Source of the DNA: Desulfurivibrionaceae bacterium
GTDB taxonomy: Bacteria; Desulfobacterota; Desulfobulbia; Desulfobulbales; VMSU01
DNA length: 64,000 nucleotides
Assembly: GCA_030145275.1 (NCBI GenBank)
Contig: JAQYVV010000012.1
Span: forward strand, 1-64,000
Reading direction: 5' to 3'
In this document: piece after piece, positions 8,890 to 18,212 of the stretch
Layout of the letters: each line of letters starts with the position of its first letter
How positions within the stretch are numbered: position 1 is the stretch's first letter
The notes under the pieces: generated by a model
Seen by the model: only the letters and a program-made list of their open reading frames with translations
Databases searched by the model: none
Told to the model about the DNA's origin: nothing
Made by a program: the position numbers and the translations under genes

Positions 8890-9031
8890 GTTTAAAAAGC
8901 TCTCAAATCAAGAATACCAGGGCTTTTTTAATCAGAATAGCCCCTCTTTTCAAGTTTTAATTCAACGTACTCCATAATTTCTACTCATTTTCTCCCCGAT
9001 TACAGCAAAGCCAATAAAACACTAGCCGCTT

Positions 9032-9098
9032 AGTGCCTTAGCGCTGAATTTCTGCCACTCAGTTCAGTACCCCCTCGGAGTCTGACGCTTACCTGTGG
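9032..9098 (+). repeat. C-family repeat C1, truncated, with nested module
   Basis: It begins AGTGCCTTAGCGCTGAA, shared with the copies at 15757 and 58794. The distal half is missing; instead the sequence runs into CCCC..CGGAGTCTGACGCTTACCTG..GGGG (module at 9076-9095), which is also joined to the copy at 58794. It lies directly after the stop codon of pepN (9103-9105) and may form its 3' hairpin. Confidence 0.6.
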
Positions 9099-9102
9099 GG
9101 TG

Positions 9103-11766
9103 TTATGTTAGACATTTCTGCACCACTTCATAAGCACCTTTAGACAAATCTTTTTGGGAAGCGATCCTCTCAAGCTCCTTTTGCATCAAATCCTGACGCT
9201 GGGAATCGTATTTTTTCCAGCGACTCAAGCGCCCCAGAAGGCGGGAGGCGAGATGCGGGTTTAAGCTATCAAGCTCTAAAACCATATCGGCTAAGAATGT
9301 GTACCCTGCACCACTAACCGCATGAAAACAAACGGGATTTGCTCCAACAAAAGCTCCAATCAAGGACCTGACACGGTTGGGATTTTTTATGGAAAAGCGG
9401 GGATGTGCCATAAGCTCCTTGACACGATCTAAAGTGTCAGGCAAAGGTGCCGTAGCCTGGGCAATAAACCATTTATCCAGAACCAGTGGCTCATTGTCCC
9501 ACTTGGCAGCAAAGAGGGCCAAGGATTTTTCCCGATCAGGGCAGTCCTTATGGGCCATACAGCGCAGGGAGGAGATCTCATCACTCATATTGTCAGCCTG
9601 TTCCTGTTGCTGCAGAGCAATTTGTATGATTTTGGGATCGTCCAAAACTGTTAAATAGGAGAGGCAGAGATTTTTCAACCTGCGACCACCAGCCAATTTC
9701 GGACTATATCTATACGGCCCATTATCTCGCTGGGCGTTGTATGTTTGCAGAAATAACTCGCCAAGGGACTCGGCCAGACAGCGACGGACAAATTGTCTTG
9801 CTACATGAATTCCATCAACATCAACCACCTCCATCTGCTCTGCCAGATATTCTTCGGAGGGCAAGGTAAGCAACTGGGCCAGAAAGGAGTTATCCTTACT
9901 GTCATTTTGGCAAAGTAGTTGCCTGAATACCTGCTTCAAGTTCGGATCAAAGAGCATTTCCTCGCCTTGCTGCCGGGCCTTAACAAGATTCAGCAACTGC
10001 CTGCTGTAGTACCTTTGTCCCGCCTCCCAGCAGTTAAACGGATCAGAATCATGACCCAGGAGAAAAAGCAACTCTTCATCGGCATAATCATAATGCAGCT
10101 TGACCGGTGCTGAAAATCCTCGCAGAATTGAAGGTATTGGTTTCTCCGGCACCTCAATAAAGGTAAAAGTCTCCTCTGCTTGGGTCACATAAAGAACCAA
10201 GGAATGTGGTTCTGCAGATTGGCTTTCATTGTCAAGCAGAGCCGGTATATCATCCCCCTTTTGATTTAGCAGACCGACAACTACGGGAATCAGCATCATC
10301 TGATGAGCTGAACCAGCCTGGAAAGGTTTCTGCTGTTGAATAGTCAGAAAATATTTTTTTTCCCGACTGTCATATCTGCTGCGAACCGAAATTTCTGGCG
10401 TCCCGGCCTGGCTATACCATAGACGAAACTGGGCAAAGTCAAGCTGCTGCCTTGCGCCTCTTTCTTGGCTAAAAATATCAGCCATGCACCCGGCAAAATC
10501 TTCTGTGGTAACGGCCTGGCCATCGTATCTCTCAAAGTAGAGTTCCATCCCCTTTCTAAAAAGTTCAGGCCCAACGATGGTATGGAGCATTCGTATAACC
10601 TCGGCTCCTTTTTCATAGACAGTTACTGTGTAAAAATTATTTATTTCAATATAAGAAGATGGCCGGACCGGATGGGCCATTGGTCCCGCATCTTCCGGGA
10701 ACTGATGATTGCGGAGCAGGCGAACATCTTCAATTCTTTTCACCGGTCTTGAGGCCATATCTGCGGAAAACTCCTGGTCCCTGAAGACGGTCAAACCCTC
10801 CTTAAGACTGAGCTGAAACCAATCTCTGCATGTGACCCTGTTTCCGGTCCAATTGTGGAAATACTCATGGGCCACGACTGCTTCTATCGCTTCATAATCA
10901 TCATCCGTTGCGGTGTGCGGATTGGCAAGAACATATTTGGAGTTAAAAATATTGAGCCCTTTGTTTTCCATGGCCCCGGCATTGAAATCATCCACTGCAA
11001 CAATCATATACTGGTCCAAATCATATTCCAGACCAAATACATCCTCGTCCCAACGCATGGCTTTCTGCAAGGAGATCAGAGCATGGCCACACTTTTCCAG
11101 GTTATGAGGCTCCACATAAATCTGCAGTGATATTTTCCTGCCGGACTTTGTGGTAAAAAAGTCCTCCACCTTAAGCAAATCGCCAGCGACCATAGCAAAG
11201 AGATAACAGGGCTTTCTGAACGGGTCTTCCCAGGTGGCAAAATGCCTGCCCCCATTACGCTCACCACTGTCAACAAGATTGCCGTTTGCCAGCAGGACCG
11301 GCATTTTTTCAAGGTCAGCTTCAATTGTTGTGGTATAGGAGGTCATTATGTCAGGCCTATCAAGAAAATAGGTTATTTTCCTAAAACCCTCCGCTTCACA
11401 CTGGGTGCAAAAAATACCATTGGAAAGATAGAGCCCTTCTAAAGATGTGTTTTCGGCAGGATGTATCTCTGTTTCAATTTCCAAGACAAACGACCCGGAC
11501 GGTGAAAAAATGGTCAATGCTTCGGAATCTACCTGATATGCCTCTTTGGCTAGCTGTTCCCCCGCAATCTTGACGGAGAGAAGCTTCAGCTCAGATCCGT
11601 TCAAAAGCAGATCTTGAGTATTGCTGCTGGATGAGACAACTGATAATTTTGATTTAACAACTACACGATTCTCTAAAATTGTAAAATCGAGAACCATAGA
11701 TTCGATAAGAAATTCAGAGGGGCGATAGTCAGCCAAATACATTGTTTTTGGTTTTTTTTCGTTCAT
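9103..11766 (-). CDS. pepN: Aminopeptidase N (M1 family)
   Basis: An 887-residue M1 zinc aminopeptidase of the bacterial PepN type, which trims N-terminal residues from peptides in the cytoplasm. The exopeptidase motif is GAMENKGLNIFNSKYVLA. The zinc site is HEYFHNWTGNRVT followed by KEGLTVFRDQEF, giving the HExxH plus downstream Glu set. The C-terminal region has the helical DUF3458-type domain (KNPNRVRSLIGAFVGANPVCFH) typical of this subgroup. There is no signal peptide. It is a single gene; a repeat (9032-9098) follows the stop codon. Length and motifs are all normal. Confidence 0.97.
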   Translation of the reverse strand: MNEKKPKTMYLADYRPSEFLIESMVLDFTILENRVVVKSKLSVVSSSSNTQDLLLNGSELKLLSVKIAGEQLAKEAYQVDSEALTIFSPSGSFVLEIETEIHPAENTSLEGLYLSNGIFCTQCEAEGFRKITYFLDRPDIMTSYTTTIEADLEKMPVLLANGNLVDSGERNGGRHFATWEDPFRKPCYLFAMVAGDLLKVEDFFTTKSGRKISLQIYVEPHNLEKCGHALISLQKAMRWDEDVFGLEYDLDQYMIVAVDDFNAGAMENKGLNIFNSKYVLANPHTATDDDYEAIEAVVAHEYFHNWTGNRVTCRDWFQLSLKEGLTVFRDQEFSADMASRPVKRIEDVRLLRNHQFPEDAGPMAHPVRPSSYIEINNFYTVTVYEKGAEVIRMLHTIVGPELFRKGMELYFERYDGQAVTTEDFAGCMADIFSQERGARQQLDFAQFRLWYSQAGTPEISVRSRYDSREKKYFLTIQQQKPFQAGSAHQMMLIPVVVGLLNQKGDDIPALLDNESQSAEPHSLVLYVTQAEETFTFIEVPEKPIPSILRGFSAPVKLHYDYADEELLFLLGHDSDPFNCWEAGQRYYSRQLLNLVKARQQGEEMLFDPNLKQVFRQLLCQNDSKDNSFLAQLLTLPSEEYLAEQMEVVDVDGIHVARQFVRRCLAESLGELFLQTYNAQRDNGPYRYSPKLAGGRRLKNLCLSYLTVLDDPKIIQIALQQQEQADNMSDEISSLRCMAHKDCPDREKSLALFAAKWDNEPLVLDKWFIAQATAPLPDTLDRVKELMAHPRFSIKNPNRVRSLIGAFVGANPVCFHAVSGAGYTFLADMVLELDSLNPHLASRLLGRLSRWKKYDSQRQDLMQKELERIASQKDLSKGAYEVVQKCLT

Positions 11767-11870
11767 AGTATAAATGTCATTATTTGTGCGTATTTTGTAG
11801 CAATAATTTTATAAAATTTGAGATAGCCTTGACTCCGAGAATAAGGCATTACCTTTTTCATCTTTCAATC

Positions 11871-14018
11871 CTATCCTGTTTTCTCCACAACCGGCACGAC
11901 CAACACTTGATCCGGCCTCAGTTCATCGAATGTGATCCGTGAATTGTATTTTTTTATGAGCCAAAAAGGAAGATCCAGCTCTTCATGACAGATGGCCCAC
12001 ACCGTATCTCCCCTCCGAACTGTATACGTTTGAGTTTCCACAACCTTGAAGGCCGCAAAGAAATCTTCCTCTATCCCTTTATGAAACTCATAGCGACGTT
12101 CCTCAAAACGGTCCTTAGCCACGTTTGTCAAAGGAATTTTCATCTTCTGGCTGGTTTTGATCTGCCGGCCAAAGGCAAATTTATTTAAGTAACGAATCCG
12201 ACTGGTCGGCACTTCAAGCCAATCAGCGTAATGACCGAGTGTCTCCCAGGCCTCAACACGTATAACCCCGACCTTGCTCCCCCCTTGTTCGCCCACCTGC
12301 TCCACCTGAAAATCGCCAAGAATAACGGCCGTCCCACTCAAGGTATCAGAGGATGCCACTTCCACGGCCTTTTCTTCCACTACAATAGTTGATTCTGGCT
12401 GACTTACTTTTTCCTGAGCGGGTAAAGGAACTGTTACCTCCGTACTTTCAGCAAGTATAACAGCCGTGTTCATCTCTCCTGTTTGCTGCTTTTCTACGAG
12501 CTCTACCCCAGACTTTTGCCTGACATTTTTTTTGCTATTCTTCGCAATAGCTTTCACAACAGGCGAGTCCGCTTTTTTCTTATTTCCTGGGGGATAACCG
12601 GATGGCCGTTGTTTTGATGATTGTGGCGCAAGGCTTGCCGTTTGAATGTTTTTTTCTCCCGGAACCGGAATAACTAGATTTTGCCCCACAAAAATCCGGG
12701 CTCGCCTATCAAGATTATTGCTATCAATTAAATCCTGTAGTTTAACCTTATGCCTATTGGCAATTATGCCTGCCGTGTCCCCCCTGCTGACCCGATAAAA
12801 CCTGCTTCTTTTTTGTTCTTTTTTGACAATATTGGCTGGAATACGCTTAATCATTTCAACAAAGTTTGGAACTATAGGAAACCTCATCTCATATCCTTTC
12901 GGAATATATTTCTCTCCCTTGAAAACAGGTTTGCGCAAGGCGGGATTTAAAGAGCGTACGGCAGAAACCTCAACCCCGAAATGATTCACCAGGTCATCAA
13001 GAGCAAAATAGCCTGGAAGCTGCACCGTTTTGGCCTTCGTTGCCGACTCCATCCTGATATTGTCAAAGTATTTTGGGTAGTCTTTGGCTATCTCACGGGC
13101 CGCAAGAAACTGGGCGTAAAAATTGCGAGAGGCAAAACCAAAACTCCGGCCTTTATAGTCACGCAGAATAGTTTCAAAATCACCACATTGTTTTTTTGCC
13201 CTCGCCATTCCGTTGGCCCCATGGTTATAGGCGGTCATGGCGAGCGGCCAACTCCCTAATTTTTGATAATTTTCTTTCAAATAGCTGGCCGCCGCATGGG
13301 TCGCAATGATCGGGTCCCTTCGTTCATCGACGGTATAATCGATTCTCAAAAACCGTTTGCCTGTGGAGCGAATAAACTGCCAGATACCGGCGGCGCCAAA
13401 TTTTGAATAGGCTTCATAGTTAAATGAAGATTCCACATGGGGAAGGAAAACAAGGTCAACGGGCAAACCATTGTCTTGAAAAATCTTGCGAATATCGTCC
13501 AGATGCCTTCCTGAACGTTCCAAACCCTCACGGAACCGTTCACTTATGCAGTGTTGAAAACGCATATTTTCTGCAGCATCTTTCAACTGCTTGGCAGAAA
13601 CTTTAGCGCCCCAAAGAGAGAGTACCTTTTTTCCTTCTTTCGTTTTAGGTTTTTTGCCGCTGGCAAGATCCAAGATAATTTTCTTATATTTTTCCTTGGC
13701 CTTTTTTATCCTCTTCCGGTTCATCTTGCGAGCACCCGGTTTTTCTGAGTCGATTAAATCTACGACATCATAAATAACGGAAAGGTCATGGCTGTCATGA
13801 ACAAATCCCTTTGTGGAAGGAAATTCGGTATAGACCTTTTTCCAAAATTCAACGTTTTTGGTAAGACTGGGATAGTGGGGAAATGGTTCAACAGTGGCAA
13901 AACAGACAAGACTATCAGCAAGAAGAAAAATGTTTGCTAAAAAAAAGCATGTAATAACGACGAGCAATTTCCTAAAATGAGGCATAAAACATTGTTGTTT
14001 AAAGATGGCCAAGATCAT
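11871..14018 (-). CDS. LysM-containing membrane-bound lytic transglycosylase (MltD-like)
   Basis: A 715-residue exported peptidoglycan lyase. The signal peptide is FRKLLVVITCFFLANIFLLA. The SLT domain (about residues 190-330) contains the catalytic Glu in LPHVESSFNYEAYS, then GAAGIWQFIRSTGKRF and MTAYNHGANGMARA. LysM domains follow at FYRVSRGDTAGIIANRHKV and at the C-terminus TYTVRRGDTVWAICHEELDL, with a degenerate LysM-like segment between (VEAWETLGHYADWLEVP). A Lys/Ser/Pro-rich linker joins the parts. The ATG at 14018 follows GAGGGGG; the ATG 11 codons later is possible. A convincing lipobox is not seen. The role is cell-wall turnover; compared with MltD it has a longer linker. Confidence 0.9.
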   Translation of the reverse strand: MILAIFKQQCFMPHFRKLLVVITCFFLANIFLLADSLVCFATVEPFPHYPSLTKNVEFWKKVYTEFPSTKGFVHDSHDLSVIYDVVDLIDSEKPGARKMNRKRIKKAKEKYKKIILDLASGKKPKTKEGKKVLSLWGAKVSAKQLKDAAENMRFQHCISERFREGLERSGRHLDDIRKIFQDNGLPVDLVFLPHVESSFNYEAYSKFGAAGIWQFIRSTGKRFLRIDYTVDERRDPIIATHAAASYLKENYQKLGSWPLAMTAYNHGANGMARAKKQCGDFETILRDYKGRSFGFASRNFYAQFLAAREIAKDYPKYFDNIRMESATKAKTVQLPGYFALDDLVNHFGVEVSAVRSLNPALRKPVFKGEKYIPKGYEMRFPIVPNFVEMIKRIPANIVKKEQKRSRFYRVSRGDTAGIIANRHKVKLQDLIDSNNLDRRARIFVGQNLVIPVPGEKNIQTASLAPQSSKQRPSGYPPGNKKKADSPVVKAIAKNSKKNVRQKSGVELVEKQQTGEMNTAVILAESTEVTVPLPAQEKVSQPESTIVVEEKAVEVASSDTLSGTAVILGDFQVEQVGEQGGSKVGVIRVEAWETLGHYADWLEVPTSRIRYLNKFAFGRQIKTSQKMKIPLTNVAKDRFEERRYEFHKGIEEDFFAAFKVVETQTYTVRRGDTVWAICHEELDLPFWLIKKYNSRITFDELRPDQVLVVPVVEKTG

Positions 14019-14204
14019 AGTCCCCCTCGGTCTTAAGTATCGATGGTTTCGCAGCTAGCAAAGACTTCGGATAAGCGAAAACTTCAAATAGCGCAGATTT
14101 ATACCAATTCCTTTTTTGAATCTGCTACAGTAGTTTTTTTTCAAAAATAAGGTACTTCGTTCACGACTAGTGCGAGCAATGATCATCATAGACGTTGATT
14201 AATC

Positions 14205-14320
14205 GTAACCTCAGGTGGGATCACAAATGTGCTAACACCGACCTTGTAACTTTTTAGATGTGCCCCAGGTAAGCGCAGACTCCGGGTGTGTGCGACCAGA
14301 GCGGCCAGCTATACAGTTAC
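14205..14320 (+). mobile_element. B-family MITE-like element B1
   Basis: The outer left end is GTAACCTCAGGT (14205), the inner copy GTAACTTTTTAG starts at 14246 (41 bp further), and the right end is CAGTTAC (to 14320). The nested module CAG-GTAAGCGCAGACTCCG is at 14266-14284, splitting the CCCAG|GTGTGTG junction that is continuous in B4. Flanks (gattaatc and gacaatct) are only weakly alike, so this looks like an older copy. It fills part of the 341-base gap between divergent genes. Confidence 0.65.
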
Positions 14321-14359
14321 GACAATCTACCATATTTTCACATTCAATAAAGGTGTAAA

Positions 14360-14845
14360 ATGTATAGACCTATTCTTGGGACCCTTGGTTTTGTTTTGTC
14401 CAAAGACGGCACAAAAACTCTCCTGGTGCATCGCAATGCCCGCAAAGATGATGCCCATCTTGGTAAATACAATGGCCTCGGTGGTAAGATGCTGGCAGAT
14501 GAAGACATCGTCTCCTGTTTAAAACGTGAAATAAAAGAAGAAGCAGGAATTGACTGCCTGGATATTCTCCTACGCGGAACCATAAACTGGACCGGGTTCG
14601 GGCCTGATGGGGAAGACTGGCTCGGTTTTATTTTTATTGTCACAAAATTCAAAGGAGAACCATACAAAGAAAACGAGGAAGGAACGCTTGCGTGGCATCG
14701 TGTAGATCAATTAGAAAATCTACCAATGTGGGAGGGGGACCGCTTTTTTCTTCCCATGCTCTTTGACCAGGATTCCAGAACCTTTCATGGCTATATGCCG
14801 TACGATAACGGCAGGCCTCAGAGCTGGACTTTTTCAAGAATATGA
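14360..14845 (+). CDS. Nudix hydrolase (MutT/MTH1-like)
   Basis: A 161-residue Nudix protein. The Nudix box is GGKMLADEDIVSCLKREIKEEAGI (written here only to its key residues: Gly, then REIKEEAG), which binds the metal ions and cleaves nucleoside diphosphate-X bonds. The preceding HLGKYNGLGGK resembles the WNGFGGK element of MTH1-type 8-oxo-dGTP diphosphatases, so nucleotide-pool sanitation is a fair guess. Residues after the box (FGPDGEDWLGFIFI and LAWHRVDQLENLPMWEGDRFFLPML) also match that group. It is a single gene, convergent with the cytochrome gene. Confidence 0.88.
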   Translation: MYRPILGTLGFVLSKDGTKTLLVHRNARKDDAHLGKYNGLGGKMLADEDIVSCLKREIKEEAGIDCLDILLRGTINWTGFGPDGEDWLGFIFIVTKFKGEPYKENEEGTLAWHRVDQLENLPMWEGDRFFLPMLFDQDSRTFHGYMPYDNGRPQSWTFSRI

Positions 14846-14910
14846 GTGGACTGTACCCACCATTTCCCCTCTGTTACTCTATTACTTTCCTATCTTTGTC
14901 TCTTCCACAA

Positions 14911-14941
14911 CAAAAAAGGGCCAGATCATTGATCGGCCCTT
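14911..14941 (-). terminator. Terminator of the cytochrome c gene
   Basis: AAGGGCC at 14916-14922 pairs with GGCCCTT at 14935-14941 around GATCATTGATC, which pairs further. On the minus strand the hairpin is followed by a T run (complement of the A run at 14912-14917). It sits 40 bases after the cytochrome stop codon, between convergent genes. Confidence 0.8.
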
Positions 14942-14980
14942 CTGATTTTATTCTCCCGACCGGGAGGCTGTTAAAGCTTA

Positions 14981-15367
14981 TCAGCCGCAGTCGCTGGCAT
15001 CGTAGGGGTCGTACGCATCTTGGGCGTACCTGAAAAGATAATCATTCAAGAGGAGAAGTTGCTCCTGGCTCAGATTGTCCCACTCACCATTCTTAGCACA
15101 CTGAGGGTATTTTTTATAAAAAACCCGGTTCCATCCTTTCATGGATTTTGACTCCGTATGGATAAACGAGGCACCTTGATCATTTCCGGTAAAATGGCAG
15201 GTCTTGCATGAATTCTGGAATATCTCACGCCCCTCCCATAGAGTCACCTGGTTAAAAATTCTACACATCTGAGTCCCAGGATCAAGCCTTTTGGTGGCAC
15301 TGGCCCAAACAACTGCTGCTGAAAAAAGAGCGACACAAACAATGACACCCGCAATTACCTTTTTCAT
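14981..15367 (-). CDS. Exported monoheme c-type cytochrome
   Basis: A 128-residue protein with a signal peptide (KKVIAGVIVCVALFSAAVVWA) and one haem c motif CKTCH in the mature part (FQNSCKTCHFTGN). After maturation it is a small periplasmic electron carrier. Two more cysteines (MCRIFNQ and QCAKNG) and a C-terminal Cys (DASDCG) could form disulfides. I cannot name a closer family. Haem attachment would use the ResB/CcsA system encoded at 29049-31333. It is a single gene with its own terminator at 14911-14941. A Met that would act as the second haem ligand may be in SKSMKGW, but that is a guess. Confidence 0.85.
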   Translation of the reverse strand: MKKVIAGVIVCVALFSAAVVWASATKRLDPGTQMCRIFNQVTLWEGREIFQNSCKTCHFTGNDQGASFIHTESKSMKGWNRVFYKKYPQCAKNGEWDNLSQEQLLLLNDYLFRYAQDAYDPYDASDCG

Positions 15368-15473
15368 AAGACTATCTCCCCTTTGGCTCAGCCTAAAATT
15401 GTATCACAGCGTGGTACATGTTAGAAATATGCGAATTTCCTTGCCAAAGTCAACATATTATTTAATAAAACAG

Positions 15474-15626
15474 GTAACTGTTTAGATGCACCCCATCTGC
15501 GCGCGAACAGGACTTCCAGCATACCGATGTATAGCTGAAAGGCCTGTTCACACACACCTGGGGCACATCTAAACAGTTACAATTCGGTGGTTATGCCCCG
15601 TTTGGAGGCCTCACCTGAATAATTAA
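15474..15626 (-). mobile_element. B-family MITE-like element B2
   Basis: The 153-bp element begins GTAACTGTTTAG (15474). The inner copy of the opposite end finishes at 15580 (CAGTTAC), and the outer end is a mutated CTGAATAATTAA finishing at 15626, 46 bp on. Flanks are taaaacag / taaagcag (7 of 8). The core hairpin has GCGCGAACAGG...CCTGTTCACACACACC arms. It lies in the 553-base divergent gap between the cytochrome gene and traB. Confidence 0.75.
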
Positions 15627-15756
15627 TAAAGCAGTTACATTTAGGTGGTTTTAACTGTTTTTCGGTAGCAAGCCGAATATTTACTAACATCTCTGAAAAA
15701 TAACGCTCTTCTCTTGACTTACTTAGACTATCACAATATATAGTCACATTCCATTT

Positions 15757-15869
15757 TTAGTGCCTTAGCGCTGAAGTCCTGTTACGAAAAACACGAAATG
15801 CTAAAAAGCATTTTTAAATAAACATGTTACATTATACTGTTAAGGCACTTATTTCAGGTTTATCCTGAT
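15757..15869 (+). repeat. C-family repeat C2
   Basis: It starts TTAGTGCCTTAGCGCTGAA and ends TTAAGGCACTTATTTCAGG followed by TTTATCCTGA. The terminal 9-10 bases are inverted repeats of each other. The outer part GGATAAACC (read in reverse) is shared with the copies at 19189 and 51661. It occupies the region just upstream of traB. No clear target duplication. Confidence 0.65.
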
Positions 15870-15920
15870 TTGAAGAAAAAAGCTTCAATTCCCACTTATA
15901 CATAGTAGACCCAATAAATC

Positions 15921-17120
15921 ATGGCTGAAATAGCTCAAGTAAAGGAACCAAAACCTTACCCACAAGATGTTCATAACATCGAACTTCCGGGAAAGTCACT
16001 CCTGTTAGTCGGTACGGCCCACGTCTCAAAAGAGTCTGCCGATCTGGTTCGCACGGTTATAGAACAGGAAAAACCTGATTGCGTCTGTGTCGAACTAGAT
16101 GAAAAAAGGTACGAAGCTCTATCCAGCAAAAAACGTTGGGAGTCCCTTGACCTAAAACAGATAATAAAAAAGAAGCAATTAAGCACCCTGGTTGTCAATC
16201 TTATCCTGGCATCCTATCAGAAAAAGCTAGGCGCTCAGCTTGGGGTTACTCCAGGACTCGAACTCTTAGAAGCGACCAAGGCAGCCAAGGAACTAGACAT
16301 CCCCGTTAGCTTGTGCGACCGAGAGGTCCGGGTCACCCTGCGGCGGGCCTGGCGGGCCACCAGTTTTTTCAAAAAAAACTATCTTATTGCCACCCTTTTT
16401 GCGAGTTTGTTTGATAAAACCGAAATAAGCGAAGAGAAAATCAACGAACTGAAAAGCAAAGATGTCCTCTCGGAACTGCTAGAAGAGTTGGGCGAGGCAT
16501 TACCCCAACTCAAAGAGGTCATTATTGATGAGCGTGACACCTTTTTGTCTGAGAAAATTAAGCAGTCCCAAGGAAAGAGGATAGTCGCAATCGTAGGAGC
16601 CGGTCATGTTGAGGGCATTAAAAAGGCCCTAACCCAGGATCGCCAAAAAGATATGGCAAGGATCAACACCATCCCGCCGGTTTCACCTGTCTGGAAATTT
16701 TTAGGCTGGAGCATCCCTGCTCTCATCATAGGATCCATTGCCTTTATTGCCCTAAACAAAGGGTCTGCCATTGCCGGTGAAAATATTATCTACTGGATTC
16801 TGGCAAATGGAATCCCCTCTGCCGTTGGTGCCCTTATTGCCCTTGCTCACCCCCTGACAATTGTCGGTGCTTTTGCCGCAGCTCCAGTAACCAGCCTTAC
16901 CCCTGTTGTCGGTGCCGGGTACGTAACCGCCTTTTTACAGGTTATGCTGATGCCCCCGGTCGTCAAAGAATTTGAGACAGTCTTGGATGACATGGGGTCG
17001 TTGAAAGGGTGGTGGAACAACAAGCTACTCAAGGTTTTTATGGCCTTTCTCCTGCCAGGCTTTGGAAGTATGATCGGAACCTGGATAGGCGGGGTTGAAA
17101 TTGTTTCAAATTTATTCTAA
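15921..17120 (+). CDS. TraB/TIKI-family membrane protein
   Basis: A 399-residue protein. The N-terminal TraB domain has GTAHVSKESADLV, CVELDEKRYEAL and IVAIVGAGHVEGI, the conserved residues of the TraB/GumN/TIKI superfamily, members of which include metalloproteases (TIKI) and the enterococcal pheromone-shutdown protein. The C-terminal third has four or so hydrophobic helices (SIPALIIGSIAFIAL, IVGAFAAAPVTSL, VFMAFLLPGFGSMIG), so it is anchored in the inner membrane. It is first of four genes read together (traB, yhbY, cmoA, cmoB; gaps of 30, 3 and 3 bases). The actual substrate is unknown. Confidence 0.85.
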   Translation: MAEIAQVKEPKPYPQDVHNIELPGKSLLLVGTAHVSKESADLVRTVIEQEKPDCVCVELDEKRYEALSSKKRWESLDLKQIIKKKQLSTLVVNLILASYQKKLGAQLGVTPGLELLEATKAAKELDIPVSLCDREVRVTLRRAWRATSFFKKNYLIATLFASLFDKTEISEEKINELKSKDVLSELLEELGEALPQLKEVIIDERDTFLSEKIKQSQGKRIVAIVGAGHVEGIKKALTQDRQKDMARINTIPPVSPVWKFLGWSIPALIIGSIAFIALNKGSAIAGENIIYWILANGIPSAVGALIALAHPLTIVGAFAAAPVTSLTPVVGAGYVTAFLQVMLMPPVVKEFETVLDDMGSLKGWWNNKLLKVFMAFLLPGFGSMIGTWIGGVEIVSNLF

Positions 17121-17150
17121 GCCAAAAAACAAATTAGGACGGCACTCCCC

Positions 17151-17483
17151 ATGAGCAAAAAACCAAAAATCAAAAAACAAAGAGCCCTCAACGGCCATCA
17201 ATCCCGTTATCTGCGAGGCCTTGGCCACCATCTCTCCCCTCTGGTCATGATTGGCAAAGATGGGATCACAGAAACCCTGCTCAGCTCGACCAACGAGATA
17301 CTGACTGCCCATGAGCTGGTGAAGGTGAAGTTGATGAACACCTGTGCTCTCGACCGGATTGAGGCATCACAGGAATTGTCGGCCAAAACAGGGGCCACTG
17401 TAGCCCAGATCCTTGGCAAAACCATTCTTTTATTCAAAGAAAACAAGAAGCGAAATGATGACAAGAGGATAAAACTCCCATAG
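17151..17483 (+). CDS. yhbY: YhbY-type CRM-domain RNA-binding protein
   Basis: A 110-residue protein that consists of one CRM (YhbY) domain: QSRYLRGLGHHLSPLVMIGKDGITETLLSSTNEILTAHELVKVKL, with the GxxG-like loop IGKDG, then LSAKTGATVAQILGKTILLFKEN. CRM proteins bind structured RNA and YhbY associates with the pre-50S ribosomal subunit. The N-terminus is very basic (SKKPKIKKQRALNG). It stands 30 bases after traB and 3 bases before cmoA, so it is transcribed with genes of tRNA modification. Confidence 0.93.
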   Translation: MSKKPKIKKQRALNGHQSRYLRGLGHHLSPLVMIGKDGITETLLSSTNEILTAHELVKVKLMNTCALDRIEASQELSAKTGATVAQILGKTILLFKENKKRNDDKRIKLP

Positions 17484-17486
17484 GAC

Positions 17487-18209
17487 ATGAGCAAAGACAC
17501 CATTTTCCAAGACCAGCAAACAGTACGGGATTTTCAATTCACCCCAAAAGTTGCTGAGGTGTTTGACGACATGCTGGATAGGTCGGTACCTTGTTACCGG
17601 CAGCTCATTGGCATGACAAGCCAGCTTCTCAAAGAATTTCTCAAAGATGGTGATCGGATCTACGACCTTGGCTGTTCAACAGGAACCACCATGCTCGAAC
17701 TCTGCCGCCATCTGAGTCCCATCGATGTTCACCTTATCGGTGTCGACAATTCCCCCGCCATGCTCAAAAAGGCGTCTCTTAAAGCAGACGTTTATGCAAA
17801 AAAAGAACAGCTGCAGTTTATTGAAGGAGATATCCTTGAAACCAAACTGCGTACAACCGGGGCAGTCCTGGTAAATTACACCCTGCAATTCATACGACCC
17901 ATTGAGCGTCAGAATCTTTTAAAAAAGATATACCAGGCCCTGCGGCCAGGCGGGGTGTTGATCGTTTCAGAAAAAGTGATCTCTGCAGACCCTCTGCTAA
18001 ACCGTACTTATATCAATCTCTATTTGGAGTTTAAGCGCAGCCAGGGATATTCTGAAATTGAAATTGCCAAAAAAAGAGAGGCCCTGGAAAATGTCCTGGT
18101 TCCCTTCAGCAGTGCAGAGAATATGCACATAATCAAAAACGCCGAGTTTGCAACAGTTGAAACATTTTTCCAGTGGTTTAACTTTATCTCCTACATTGCC
18201 ATAAAATAG
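17487..18209 (+). CDS. cmoA: Carboxy-S-adenosyl-L-methionine synthase
   Basis: A 240-residue class I methyltransferase-fold enzyme. CmoA makes carboxy-SAM from SAM and prephenate, the donor that CmoB uses to build uridine-5-oxyacetic acid at tRNA position 34. Seen are the SAM motif IYDLGCSTGTTMLEL, the acidic GVDNSPAML, and QFIEGDI. The N-terminal DTIFQ and FDDMLDRSVPCYRQL are characteristic of CmoA. It lies 3 bases upstream of cmoB, its pathway partner, which makes the call firm. Confidence 0.95.
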   Translation: MSKDTIFQDQQTVRDFQFTPKVAEVFDDMLDRSVPCYRQLIGMTSQLLKEFLKDGDRIYDLGCSTGTTMLELCRHLSPIDVHLIGVDNSPAMLKKASLKADVYAKKEQLQFIEGDILETKLRTTGAVLVNYTLQFIRPIERQNLLKKIYQALRPGGVLIVSEKVISADPLLNRTYINLYLEFKRSQGYSEIEIAKKREALENVLVPFSSAENMHIIKNAEFATVETFFQWFNFISYIAIK

Positions 18210-18212
18210 CAC